Source of the DNA: Chitinophagales bacterium
GTDB lineage: Bacteria; Bacteroidota; Bacteroidia; Chitinophagales; JADIYW01
Assembly: GCA_017984135.1 (NCBI GenBank)
Contig: JAGNZZ010000009.1
Span: forward strand, 1-43,013
Direction: 5' to 3'
Length of the DNA stretch: 43,013 nucleotides
Below, piece after piece: positions 35,105 through 42,389 of this stretch. How positions within the stretch are numbered: position 1 is the first letter of the stretch; every line of letters starts with the position of its first letter. Both the position numbers and the translations under genes were made by a program. Below the pieces are notes generated by a model. It was not told the origin of the DNA. It saw nothing but the letters and a program-made list of their open reading frames with translations, and ran no database searches.

Positions 35105-35351
35105 CGTTAAAGAGTTTATATTTAATAATTATAGTTCGCACTTGTTTTACTTGATATGGTTTTGCTTTAGAATGGTTGGGTTGCAGATTTATAATTTCTT
35201 CAATTCCATCTTTATAAAAAATATGATGACTTCCTTTTATTCTACAATTAAAATCTAAAATTTCTAATAATTTAATTAAATCTGAAAACTCAATGTTATT
35301 ATCAGCATTTCCTGATAATATTTTAAGTATTAATTTGTCTAATTTACTCAT
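35094..35351 (-). CDS. hicA: HicA-family mRNA interferase toxin
   Basis: The 85-residue product has the HicA double-stranded-RNA-binding-like core with the catalytic His region KGSHHIFYKD. SKAKPYQVKQVRTII follows near the end. An N-terminal ~20 residues precede the core. The toxin gene comes first and overlaps hicB by 11 bp, the usual HicAB order. It starts 26 bp after the lpd stop on the same strand, so lpd transcription may read into it. Confidence 0.85.
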   Translation of the reverse strand: MSKLDKLILKILSGNADNNIEFSDLIKLLEILDFNCRIKGSHHIFYKDGIEEIINLQPNHSKAKPYQVKQVRTIIIKYKLFNDAT

Positions 35352-35377
35352 TTTTTTCTTCTTTCCAAACTAAAGAA

Positions 35378-36784
35378 TTATGAATGAATCGACCGATTGG
35401 CAGTTGCTGCTAATGCTGCTTCTTTCAACGCTTCTGTATAAGTTGGGTGTGCATGAGAAATACGTGCAATATCTTCGGCGCTTGCACGGAACTCCATCGC
35501 AACTACTGCTTCGGCAATCATATCGGCAGCGCGTGCACCAATGATGTGTACGCCTAAGATTTCATCCGTTGTGGCATCTGCTAAAATTTTTGCCATTCCA
35601 TCAATATCCATACTTGCGCGTGCTCTACCTAAGGCACGAAACGGAAATGTTCCCACTTTATACGCAATATTATTTGATTTTAATTGTTGCTCTGTTTGCC
35701 CAACCGCAGCCACTTCTGGCCAAGTATATACTACACCAGGAATAAGATTATAGTTGACATGTGGTTTTTGTCCGGCAATAGTTTCTGCCACAAAAACGCC
35801 TTCTTCTTCTGCTTTGTGTGCCAACATTGCGCCTTGTATCACATCGCCGATGGCGTAAATACCATCCACTGTCGTTTGCAAATGCGCATCTACCGGAATT
35901 TGTTTGCGTTCGTTGAGTGTAATGCCGATATTGTCCAAGCCTAAATTATCGGTATATGGTCTTCTGCCAATGGCCACCAAACAATAATCGGCATCTATTT
36001 TTATTTCTTGTTCTTTTTTGTCTAATGCAGTTACTGTTACCGAATCGCCATTGTTTATTGCTCCTGTTACTTTGTGCGACAAATAAAATTTAATGCCTAA
36101 TTTTTTTAAACTTCGTTGTAATTCTTTTCCCATATCATCATCCATGGTAGGAATAATTTTATCCATAAATTCTACTACGGAAACTTGCGTGCCTAATCGT
36201 TGATACACAGAACCCAACTCTAAACCGATAACACCGCCACCAATGATGACCATAGACTTTGGTAATTCTTTTAAAGATAAGGCTTCGGTTGAGGTGATGA
36301 TTCTTGTTTTATCAATTGATAAAAACGGCAATGAAGATGGTTTGGAGCCGGTAGCAATGATGGTTTTAGACGTTTCAATTTGTTCTTCAGTGCCATCTGC
36401 TTTTTTTATAGAAATAGTATTTTTATTAATGAAAGAACCATGACCATTATAAACGGTGATTTTATTTTTTTTCATTAAATAATCGATGCCGGAAGTATTG
36501 GCATCCACCACTTTTTGTTTACGTGCGATGAATTGTTCAAAATTGATGCTTGGATTTTCTTGTAACTCAATGCCATGTTCTTTAAATGTATGTAGCGCGT
36601 TGTGATAGTGTTCCGATGAATCTAATAATGCTTTAGAAGGAATGCAACCTACATTTAAGCACGTGCCGCCAAGTGTATGGTATCGTTCAATAATTGCTGT
36701 ATTGAAACCTAATTGTGCGCAGCGAATAGCGGCAACATATCCACCTGGACCTGAGCCTATAATTGTAATATCGTGTTTGTTCAT
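35378..36784 (-). CDS. lpdA: Dihydrolipoyl dehydrogenase
   Basis: This FAD/NAD enzyme (E3) reoxidises lipoyl groups in the pyruvate and 2-oxoglutarate dehydrogenase complexes. The 468 residues have the FAD site ITIIGSGPGGYVAA and the redox disulfide GGTCLNVGCIPSK. They also have the NAD-binding VIIGGGVIGLELGS and AIGDVIQGAMLAHKAEEEG. The C-terminal catalytic HAHPTYTEAL is present. Start ATG at 36784. Its substrate partner, an E2 component, is at the right edge of the window. Confidence 0.97.
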   Translation of the reverse strand: MNKHDITIIGSGPGGYVAAIRCAQLGFNTAIIERYHTLGGTCLNVGCIPSKALLDSSEHYHNALHTFKEHGIELQENPSINFEQFIARKQKVVDANTSGIDYLMKKNKITVYNGHGSFINKNTISIKKADGTEEQIETSKTIIATGSKPSSLPFLSIDKTRIITSTEALSLKELPKSMVIIGGGVIGLELGSVYQRLGTQVSVVEFMDKIIPTMDDDMGKELQRSLKKLGIKFYLSHKVTGAINNGDSVTVTALDKKEQEIKIDADYCLVAIGRRPYTDNLGLDNIGITLNERKQIPVDAHLQTTVDGIYAIGDVIQGAMLAHKAEEEGVFVAETIAGQKPHVNYNLIPGVVYTWPEVAAVGQTEQQLKSNNIAYKVGTFPFRALGRARASMDIDGMAKILADATTDEILGVHIIGARAADMIAEAVVAMEFRASAEDIARISHAHPTYTEALKEAALAATANRSIHS

Positions 36785-36860
36785 GATTAACTATTTATCT
36801 GATTATAGAACAAAAATACGCTTTAAAAGATTTAAATAAAAATGAGATTTAATGATTCCT

Positions 36861-38309
36861 TTACTTGTTTTCTATATTTGATTTTTCTTTCATCCAAACA
36901 TAAGGCGTATAATTTAAAAACATAGGAATATTGGCTTGCACAATTTTATGGTTGGCTGTTTTTATTTCTTTATTCGCTTTTTCCGGAAATTTCTTTTGCC
37001 AGCCATTTGCTGTAATATGTTTAATACAAACAAACATAAATTGTGTAATTTCATTAAAATGAGCATCTATTTCATTCATTAATTTAGAACGCTGTAAATT
37101 TTGAATTTCAGTAAATGCTAAATCAAATTCATCTTTCATCAAAAAATAAATGCAATAAAACAAGCGATAGAAAATGCGTTCAAATGGTTGTAGTGTTTCA
37201 AAGTCTATAGCCAATAGAGTGCCTAATTTTTCTACCTCATTTAAATAACAAGCAGTCACAATTTCTTGCGTTTTAAATTGCGAAAATGTTTTTATTTTAT
37301 TGCCAAAAACACGAATAGCCTGTTGCATTTCTTCTTTGCATTTATGATACTGTTTCAGCTTATTTAAATTGGTAATGTAGTTTAAAGTCAGCGCAATATT
37401 TTGTTGCGTGATTTCAACAGGAATTTCTTTAAATAAAATAGAGAAATAAACATCTGCTTTTTCATAGTTGGTTCTGATAGAACAAATCGTAGCTAAGTTA
37501 CCAAGTGTGAAACAATATTCATTTTGTACGTAATTATTGATTGTAGAAATTTGCTGTAGTAATGCGTACACATTTTCCCATTCTTCAATTGTAGATGTGT
37601 CGTAATTCCTGTAAGCATTTGCGTATGCAATATGATAATCTGTGAAAATGGTTCTGTATTGGTTTGTATCAATTTTTAAAATATCATAATCAAAATTAAT
37701 TTTCACTAATTGATTGTCTGATTGTTTTTGTTGAAATAAAACGTGCGATTTCAATAAACATAATTTACTATACTGTTCACTTATATATTGCTGTAAAGTA
37801 CTTTCAAATAATTGTTGATTAGCTTGCATTAGCTTTAATCGTTCTGCGTAATTTGGTGAATTCAGACGAATAAAATCTGCGTACGCAAAACTATTTTCAA
37901 GGGTGTTTTGTAGTTCGTGCTGTTGTGCATTATAATTAATTATTTTATTGAAAACGGATTGATACTCGTCAGTAATTTTTAATTGCTGATATAATTTTAA
38001 TTTTAGTTGATTTTTATACTTTTCAGGTAATTTACTGAGTTGTTGCTGCATGTAAATTTCTTCAATTTTATCTTTTAATAATTTCAATTCGTTTCGTAAT
38101 AAATAATCATTTTCTTTTGTCCATTTTTTTTGGAATAGCTTTAAAAAAATTACTGATTTTGAAATTTCTTCGTCATTTTTTGTGCTGCTTAAATACTTAA
38201 ATAATTGAAGCAGCGATGTACGTTTTTCAAATTTTAGAGATGCATAAATCATTTTTTCCTGAGTTTCGCATAAAGCATGTACAATTCTTACAGTAACTAA
38301 ATCTTTCAT
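36861..38309 (-). CDS. Hypothetical protein, TPR-like helical repeats
   Basis: The 482-residue product is almost entirely alpha-helical, rich in Q, N, K and L. Several helix pairs (for example VYALLQQISTINNYVQNEY, then YEKADVYFSILFKE, and NLNKLKQYHKCKEEMQQAI) read like degenerate TPR units. There is no signal peptide or membrane segment. I recognise no family. It stands alone between lpdA and a divergent lipoprotein gene cluster, with a 147-bp shared upstream region. Confidence 0.7.
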   Translation of the reverse strand: MKDLVTVRIVHALCETQEKMIYASLKFEKRTSLLQLFKYLSSTKNDEEISKSVIFLKLFQKKWTKENDYLLRNELKLLKDKIEEIYMQQQLSKLPEKYKNQLKLKLYQQLKITDEYQSVFNKIINYNAQQHELQNTLENSFAYADFIRLNSPNYAERLKLMQANQQLFESTLQQYISEQYSKLCLLKSHVLFQQKQSDNQLVKINFDYDILKIDTNQYRTIFTDYHIAYANAYRNYDTSTIEEWENVYALLQQISTINNYVQNEYCFTLGNLATICSIRTNYEKADVYFSILFKEIPVEITQQNIALTLNYITNLNKLKQYHKCKEEMQQAIRVFGNKIKTFSQFKTQEIVTACYLNEVEKLGTLLAIDFETLQPFERIFYRLFYCIYFLMKDEFDLAFTEIQNLQRSKLMNEIDAHFNEITQFMFVCIKHITANGWQKKFPEKANKEIKTANHKIVQANIPMFLNYTPYVWMKEKSNIENK

Positions 38310-38407
38310 TACAGAAAATTTAACTTAACAAATTGATTTTCAACAGTTTTAATAAAAAAATCTTTTTAAAATTACATAATTTTTCATTACAAATAACAAT
38401 AGATTGA

Positions 38408-38439
38408 TTTGAATATAAATTAATAGTGATACATCTTTG
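38408..38439 (+). promoter_or_regulatory. Promoter of the lipoprotein/GH5 gene cluster
   Basis: TTTG (38408-38411) and CATCTTTG (38432-38439) are 20 bp apart, the -33/-7 layout of Bacteroidota promoters, with one mismatch in the -7 box (C for T). It lies 17 nt before the first ATG (38457) and is the best-formed promoter in the window. Confidence 0.7.
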
Positions 38440-38456
38440 TACCAAATTAAAAAAAA

Positions 38457-38957
38457 ATGAAAACAATGAAAACAAAAATTTTATTATTACTTGTAGCAAC
38501 CAGTACATTATTATTTGCTTGTACAAATGATAAACTTTCCGATAAAAATTTCCTAAGCTTTAAGATTGATGGAACAAGTTGGCAATCTAAAGAAGATAAA
38601 GTATTTGGCAGTTATCATTTTAATGAAACATTAGGTCCGAAATTGATACAAATTGCAGGCAGCAAAGGTGATGCACCAAACGACCAGCCTTTTAATATTA
38701 ATATTTATAATACGGCAACAGAAGGAACTTATACATTTAATCAAGATAATGCTGATAATAGCGTAGTGCAAATTGCACAATTAACTGCTAGTAATTACTT
38801 ATGTGGTGGAACTTTTCAAGATTATAATTTTACGATTGTAATCACAAAAGTTTCTAAAAATCCACAAATAGTAGAAGCAACATTTAGTGGCACCATGCAA
38901 TGTGTAGAAGGCAATACAATTAACATCACAGATGGAAAATTTTATTATCACGAATAA
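38457..38957 (+). CDS. Hypothetical lipoprotein
   Basis: The 166-residue product has a lipoprotein signal (LLFAC, then TNDK). The mature part is beta-rich: FLSFKIDGTSWQSK near its start and GTFQDYNFTIVITKV near the end are typical of small secreted Bacteroidota beta proteins such as DUF6252-like families. Function is unknown. It is the first gene of a five-gene run in which the spacing is 12 to 24 bp. Confidence 0.7.
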   Translation: MKTMKTKILLLLVATSTLLFACTNDKLSDKNFLSFKIDGTSWQSKEDKVFGSYHFNETLGPKLIQIAGSKGDAPNDQPFNINIYNTATEGTYTFNQDNADNSVVQIAQLTASNYLCGGTFQDYNFTIVITKVSKNPQIVEATFSGTMQCVEGNTINITDGKFYYHE

Positions 38958-38969
38958 AAATTAAATACT

Positions 38970-39554
38970 ATGAAAACAACAAACATTTTTTTTCTATTGA
39001 CATTTTTCCTGTTTACAATAAGTTGTAAAAAAGAAAAGGAAACGGACAATCCAAACATCAACCATCGAACGGTAAATCTAGAAATGAAGGTGAGCTCGTA
39101 CAATGCAGACGCTGAAATGAGCGTTGACGTCAATGATGATGGTATGCAGGATTTTGAAATTGAGTTGGATTTATACAAAGATGCTGAAGATGATTATGAT
39201 TATGAATTATGGTTAGATTATGAGCAAAGTGGCAATGAATTTCTTACTCAAGCAATCAACTCCGAAGAATATGTAAAACAGCTTAATAAAAATGATTTAA
39301 TTTCTGGTGGTTCTTCTACATGGTACAGATATTGTAATTTTTTTGAAATTGAAAAATCACCTGGTAATCCAGAAGAGAAATTTGGCTTTGCTGGCAATGG
39401 CGATATACTAATTGGTGTTCGATTTTTGATTGGCACTGAGCTTCATTATGGTTGGATGAAAATTAATGCTTCGTCCGATTATAAAACGGTTACAGTGAAA
39501 GAAGTAGCGTATGAAATTCGTCCGAATGTAGAAGTTAGAGCTGGTGAAAAATAA
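38970..39554 (+). CDS. Hypothetical lipoprotein, YGW/AGE family
   Basis: The 194-residue product has a lipoprotein signal (ISC, then KKEKE). A DVNDDGMQDFEIEL stretch looks like a calcium-binding D-x-N-x-D-G loop. The end (ILIGVRFLIG, LHYGWMKINASSD, VTVKEVAYE, VRAGEK) is shared with the next gene and with 31572-32186. These paralogs probably sit outside the cell. Second gene of the run, 12 bp after the first. Confidence 0.68.
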   Translation: MKTTNIFFLLTFFLFTISCKKEKETDNPNINHRTVNLEMKVSSYNADAEMSVDVNDDGMQDFEIELDLYKDAEDDYDYELWLDYEQSGNEFLTQAINSEEYVKQLNKNDLISGGSSTWYRYCNFFEIEKSPGNPEEKFGFAGNGDILIGVRFLIGTELHYGWMKINASSDYKTVTVKEVAYEIRPNVEVRAGEK

Positions 39555-39568
39555 TAAAAATCATACAC

Positions 39569-40216
39569 ATGAAAACAATACAAGTTTATATTCTATTGGC
39601 AATTATGATTATACTTTCCAGTTGCACTAAAAATCCTAGTACCAATGACAATCCTAATATTGAATCATATATCATCAATGAAACCACCGATTTTTCATCA
39701 CATTTTTATCCTGCTACTTCTACATCGCCAATATATGGTTTAGCTGATATCGACAAAGATGGTGTTGCTGACATTCAGCTGTCTGTGTCTGCCGTTTTTC
39801 TAACTACTACAAAAGGATATCATTCATGGTTAGAAATTTCTGGCATACAAACTGAAATTTATTTTAATGCATCGTTGCTTACTTTTCCTGATATTGGTTC
39901 ATCCTTTTATTATGCTGCAGCATTAAATAAAAACACGCTAATTAATGATGAAACTGCTGATGATTTGCATTATGCTTACACTAATATTGGAAGTGAATAT
40001 TTAGATAGTTTAGGTACTAAAACGCAAATTGGAGCACTTAAAGGAAAAGGCGATACCTACATTGGTTTTAAGTTTAAGAAAGCAGCGCAAAATGGTGGAA
40101 CTATTCATTTTGGCTGGATAAAAATTAATGTTTCAGCAGATAATAGACAAGTTACCATTAAAGAAATTGCGTATCACAAGAAAGCAAATAGTACCATAAA
40201 GGCTGGAGAAAAATAA
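39569..40216 (+). CDS. Hypothetical lipoprotein, YGW/AGE family
   Basis: The 215-residue product has a lipoprotein signal (LSSC, then TKNP), a calcium-loop-like DIDKDGVADIQLSV segment, and the shared end YIGFKFKK, IHFGWIKINVSAD, VTIKEIAYHKK and IKAGEK. It is clearly paralogous to the preceding gene in its C-terminal ~60 residues, less so before that. Gap to the previous gene is 14 bp. Confidence 0.68.
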   Translation: MKTIQVYILLAIMIILSSCTKNPSTNDNPNIESYIINETTDFSSHFYPATSTSPIYGLADIDKDGVADIQLSVSAVFLTTTKGYHSWLEISGIQTEIYFNASLLTFPDIGSSFYYAAALNKNTLINDETADDLHYAYTNIGSEYLDSLGTKTQIGALKGKGDTYIGFKFKKAAQNGGTIHFGWIKINVSADNRQVTIKEIAYHKKANSTIKAGEK

Positions 40217-40240
40217 ATTATAAATATTTAATTTAAACCG

Positions 40241-40642
40241 ATGAAAAAGAACATTTTAATATTGATTTTATGCTCATTTATTTCCATTACTTTTGCTCAA
40301 AATCCTATTGGAAAATGGAAATACATTGCACACTATTCTAGCTTCGACAAAAAGAAAACCAATATGCAAGAAGCTTTATTTCAAACCAGACCTTGTACTA
40401 AAAACACAGTGATTGATTTTCTACAAGATGGTAAAATAGTGAAAGCATATTCCGGTTGCGAAACAAAATATGTAGAGATGCAACAAAAATTATACAAAAA
40501 TCAAAAATGGAAAATAGAAGGAAATTCCATAAAAATAAGTGTTACAAATTTTAGTATTTATACTACCTACACCATCTCATTCATAGGCAATAAAATGACC
40601 TTTGAAAACGTTGATGAAAAGATAGTTTATCAAAAGTTATAA
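40241..40642 (+). CDS. Lipocalin-like exported protein
   Basis: The 133-residue product has a cleavable signal peptide (about 1-19, ending TFAQ). It starts with IGKWKYIAHYSS, the usual opening of lipocalin-like beta-barrels, and continues with alternating beta strands (NTVIDFLQDGKIVKAYSG, YTISFIGNKMTFEN). A small ligand-binding role is likely but unproven. It belongs to the five-gene run, 24 bp after the previous gene. Confidence 0.65.
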   Translation: MKKNILILILCSFISITFAQNPIGKWKYIAHYSSFDKKKTNMQEALFQTRPCTKNTVIDFLQDGKIVKAYSGCETKYVEMQQKLYKNQKWKIEGNSIKISVTNFSIYTTYTISFIGNKMTFENVDEKIVYQKL

Positions 40643-40660
40643 ATAAAAAAATAAAACACG

Positions 40661-41677
40661 ATGAAAAATTTAGCTTTAATTTTGTTTGCTTCCATACTAA
40701 TTCAAGCATGCATACCCACCGGCGGTGGAACCTCCACACCTAAGCTCCCAAACATTACCGTGAAAGGTAAACATATTATAGCTCCTTGTGGAGATACAAT
40801 CCTACTTAAAGGTGTAAATTATGCCGTGTACAATTGGGGTTGGAATGCTACTGAAAATTTATTTCACGAAATTGCGCTGTCGGGTGCAAACTGTGTTCGA
40901 ATCGTTTGGTATAAAAATAATTCGGCATCAGCCTATTCCAATTTATCCTTATTAGATTCCGCAATATCGAGATGTGTACAACAGAAAATGATTCCCATTT
41001 TAGAATTGCATGATGTTACCTGCTCTAATGATACTACGGCAATCATTACTACTGCTAATTATCTCACACAAAATACAGTAAAAACAATTTTATTGAAATA
41101 TCAAAAATGGCTGATTCTAAATCCGGTTAATGAAGCCGGTTATGTTCAATGGAATGGGAATAACGAAACTCGATTTAAGCTAATGTATCAAACAATCATT
41201 TCAAACTTGAGAAATGCCGGATTAAATATGCCTCTAATGTTGGATGCATCTGACTGTGGGCAACATTTAAATTTATGGAAAAATATTGGACAAGCATTAC
41301 AAACGTTTGATCCAAAGCATAATTTAATTTTTTCGGCACACGCTTATTGGTCAGCCTATGCCAATACCTCCACTGCCATAAACCATTTACTAAACGATGC
41401 CGCAACATGGAATATTCCAATTGTTTTGGGTGAAATAGCCAACAAACAAGATGACAATGCAGGAAATTGCTCTTTAAATGTAGATGTGGCAGCAGTAATG
41501 CAAGCAGCACATAATAATCAAATAGGTTATTTAGCTTGGGTGTGGACCAATGACAATTGTGCTGCTCGGCAAATGACATCGAATGGAAATTTTAACACAC
41601 TTACTTCTTACGGAAATACGATAGTGAACTCAAGTAATTATGGCATTAAATTCGCTAAGAAATCAAAATGTTGGTAG
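40661..41677 (+). CDS. GH5-family glycoside hydrolase lipoprotein, mannanase-like
   Basis: The 338-residue product has a lipoprotein signal (LIQAC, Cys17). The (beta/alpha)8 GH5 core shows LLKGVNYAVYNWGW, GANCVRIVWY, IPILELHDVT, the acid/base Glu158 in NPVNEAG, SAHAYW with His227, and the nucleophile Glu258 in VLGEIA. The wording ELHD and VRIV plus the short length resemble the endo-mannanase branch of GH5. It closes the run after the lipocalin-like gene and ends at a strong terminator. Substrate mannan is inference. Confidence 0.82.
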   Translation: MKNLALILFASILIQACIPTGGGTSTPKLPNITVKGKHIIAPCGDTILLKGVNYAVYNWGWNATENLFHEIALSGANCVRIVWYKNNSASAYSNLSLLDSAISRCVQQKMIPILELHDVTCSNDTTAIITTANYLTQNTVKTILLKYQKWLILNPVNEAGYVQWNGNNETRFKLMYQTIISNLRNAGLNMPLMLDASDCGQHLNLWKNIGQALQTFDPKHNLIFSAHAYWSAYANTSTAINHLLNDAATWNIPIVLGEIANKQDDNAGNCSLNVDVAAVMQAAHNNQIGYLAWVWTNDNCAARQMTSNGNFNTLTSYGNTIVNSSNYGIKFAKKSKCW

Positions 41678-41700
41678 TGTCTTTTTCATTTTTTTATTAA

Positions 41701-41731
41701 AAAAAAGCGACTTTTCATTAGTCGCTTTTTT
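41701..41731. terminator. Bidirectional terminator between GH5 and the toxin-antitoxin region
   Basis: AAAAAAGCGAC (41701-41711) pairs perfectly with GTCGCTTTTTT (41721-41731), loop TTTTCATTA. A/T-tracts on both sides make it work on both strands. On the minus strand it would end the sucB/toxin-antitoxin transcript. Confidence 0.9.
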
Positions 41732-41756
41732 GATTTTTTGAAAATTATTAGTGGCA

Positions 41757-41780
41757 TTATAATTCCAATAATGTTTTTAC
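41757..41780. repeat. 24-bp direct repeat, left copy
   Basis: Identical over 24 bp to 42366-42389: begins TTATAATTCC and ends TTTTTAC. The bases just outside differ (A and G here, T and C at the other copy). It has no coding role here. Confidence 0.9.
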
Positions 41781-41801
41781 GCAATATTGTATGCTACGAA
41801 T

Positions 41802-42092
41802 TTATATTTTTAATTTTCTTTTTGGATTTCTACTTGTATGAAAAATACTTTGAATGTAAATTTTATTTCTTACGATTCTATAAATAATTACATAAGGAAA
41901 TTTTGTAATTAATAGTTGCCTTATGTTGTTTTTTATAATTCTAAAATGTAATGGATTCTTTTCAATGTAGAAAATTGCTTTGTAAAGATTCGTTTCAAAT
42001 TTTTTACCTAATCCCATTTGTTCTTTTTCATAATATAAAAAAGCATTGTTTGCCTCTTTAATAGCTCTTTCTAAAAAAATGATGGTGTACAT
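41802..42092 (-). CDS. RelE/ParE-family toxin
   Basis: The 96-residue product has the RelE/ParE layout. It opens with YTIIFLERAIKEANNAFLYYEKEQMGLG and continues with FYIEKNPLHFRI and IRQLLITKFPYVIIYRIV. The closing IYIQSIFHTSRNP is the usual end. ParE members poison gyrase and RelE members cut ribosome-bound mRNA; the two cannot be told apart here. Its start codon shares one base with the antitoxin stop (TAATG), giving translational coupling. Confidence 0.85.
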   Translation of the reverse strand: MYTIIFLERAIKEANNAFLYYEKEQMGLGKKFETNLYKAIFYIEKNPLHFRIIKNNIRQLLITKFPYVIIYRIVRNKIYIQSIFHTSRNPKRKLKI

Positions 42093-42322
42093 TATTTCTT
42101 TATCGAAATTAATTTTTTAGCTTCTTCTAAAGAGTATCCTTTGGTGATGCCTTTTTTGTAATCACTATATTCTTTGTCTAATTGTTTTATTTCTGCATTT
42201 GTTAATTCAAAAGAATTAACTTCTTTGATTTTAGTTAGTAAAGAATGTACAGCAATAACTGTTTCGTTATCTACTTCTTCAATTAAGTGATGTATTTCTT
42301 TTCTTTGGGATGTGATATTCAT
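42092..42322 (-). CDS. Antitoxin of the RelE/ParE toxin
   Basis: The 76-residue product is small and charged, with EIHHLIEEVDNETVIAVHSLL as N-terminal helices. KGYSLEEAKKLI near the end resembles the toxin-wrapping tail of addiction antitoxins found upstream of RelE/ParE-like toxins in this phylum. It is upstream of and coupled to the toxin gene by the TAATG overlap. Its start is 44 bp downstream of the sucB stop. Confidence 0.78.
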   Translation of the reverse strand: MNITSQRKEIHHLIEEVDNETVIAVHSLLTKIKEVNSFELTNAEIKQLDKEYSDYKKGITKGYSLEEAKKLISIKK

Positions 42323-42365
42323 TGCATTTGATTTATTCTAAATTACAATTTTTCAATTATTATTT

Positions 42366-42389
42366 TTATAATTCCAATAATGTTTTTAC
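42366..42389. repeat. 24-bp direct repeat, right copy (3' end of sucB)
   Basis: Identical to 41757-41780. Read on the minus strand it is the codons for VKTLLEL plus the stop of sucB. Confidence 0.9.

Larger units (their letters stand above)
41757..42389 (-). mobile_element. Candidate toxin-antitoxin cassette inserted at the 3' end of sucB
   Basis: A 633-bp span contains exactly one toxin-antitoxin pair between two perfect 24-bp direct repeats (offset 609 bp). The right copy is the last seven codons plus stop of sucB; the left copy follows the toxin, then the terminator. Removing one copy plus the enclosed DNA would place sucB directly next to that terminator, a tidy ancestral arrangement. 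No recombinase or transposase is encoded inside, so mobility would need outside help. That the unit is mobile is inference from the repeats. Confidence 0.55.

Noticed and set aside
34892-35351. hicAB as a second repeat-flanked cassette like the one behind sucB
   Set aside because: I looked for a copy of the lpdA 3' end after hicB and found none.
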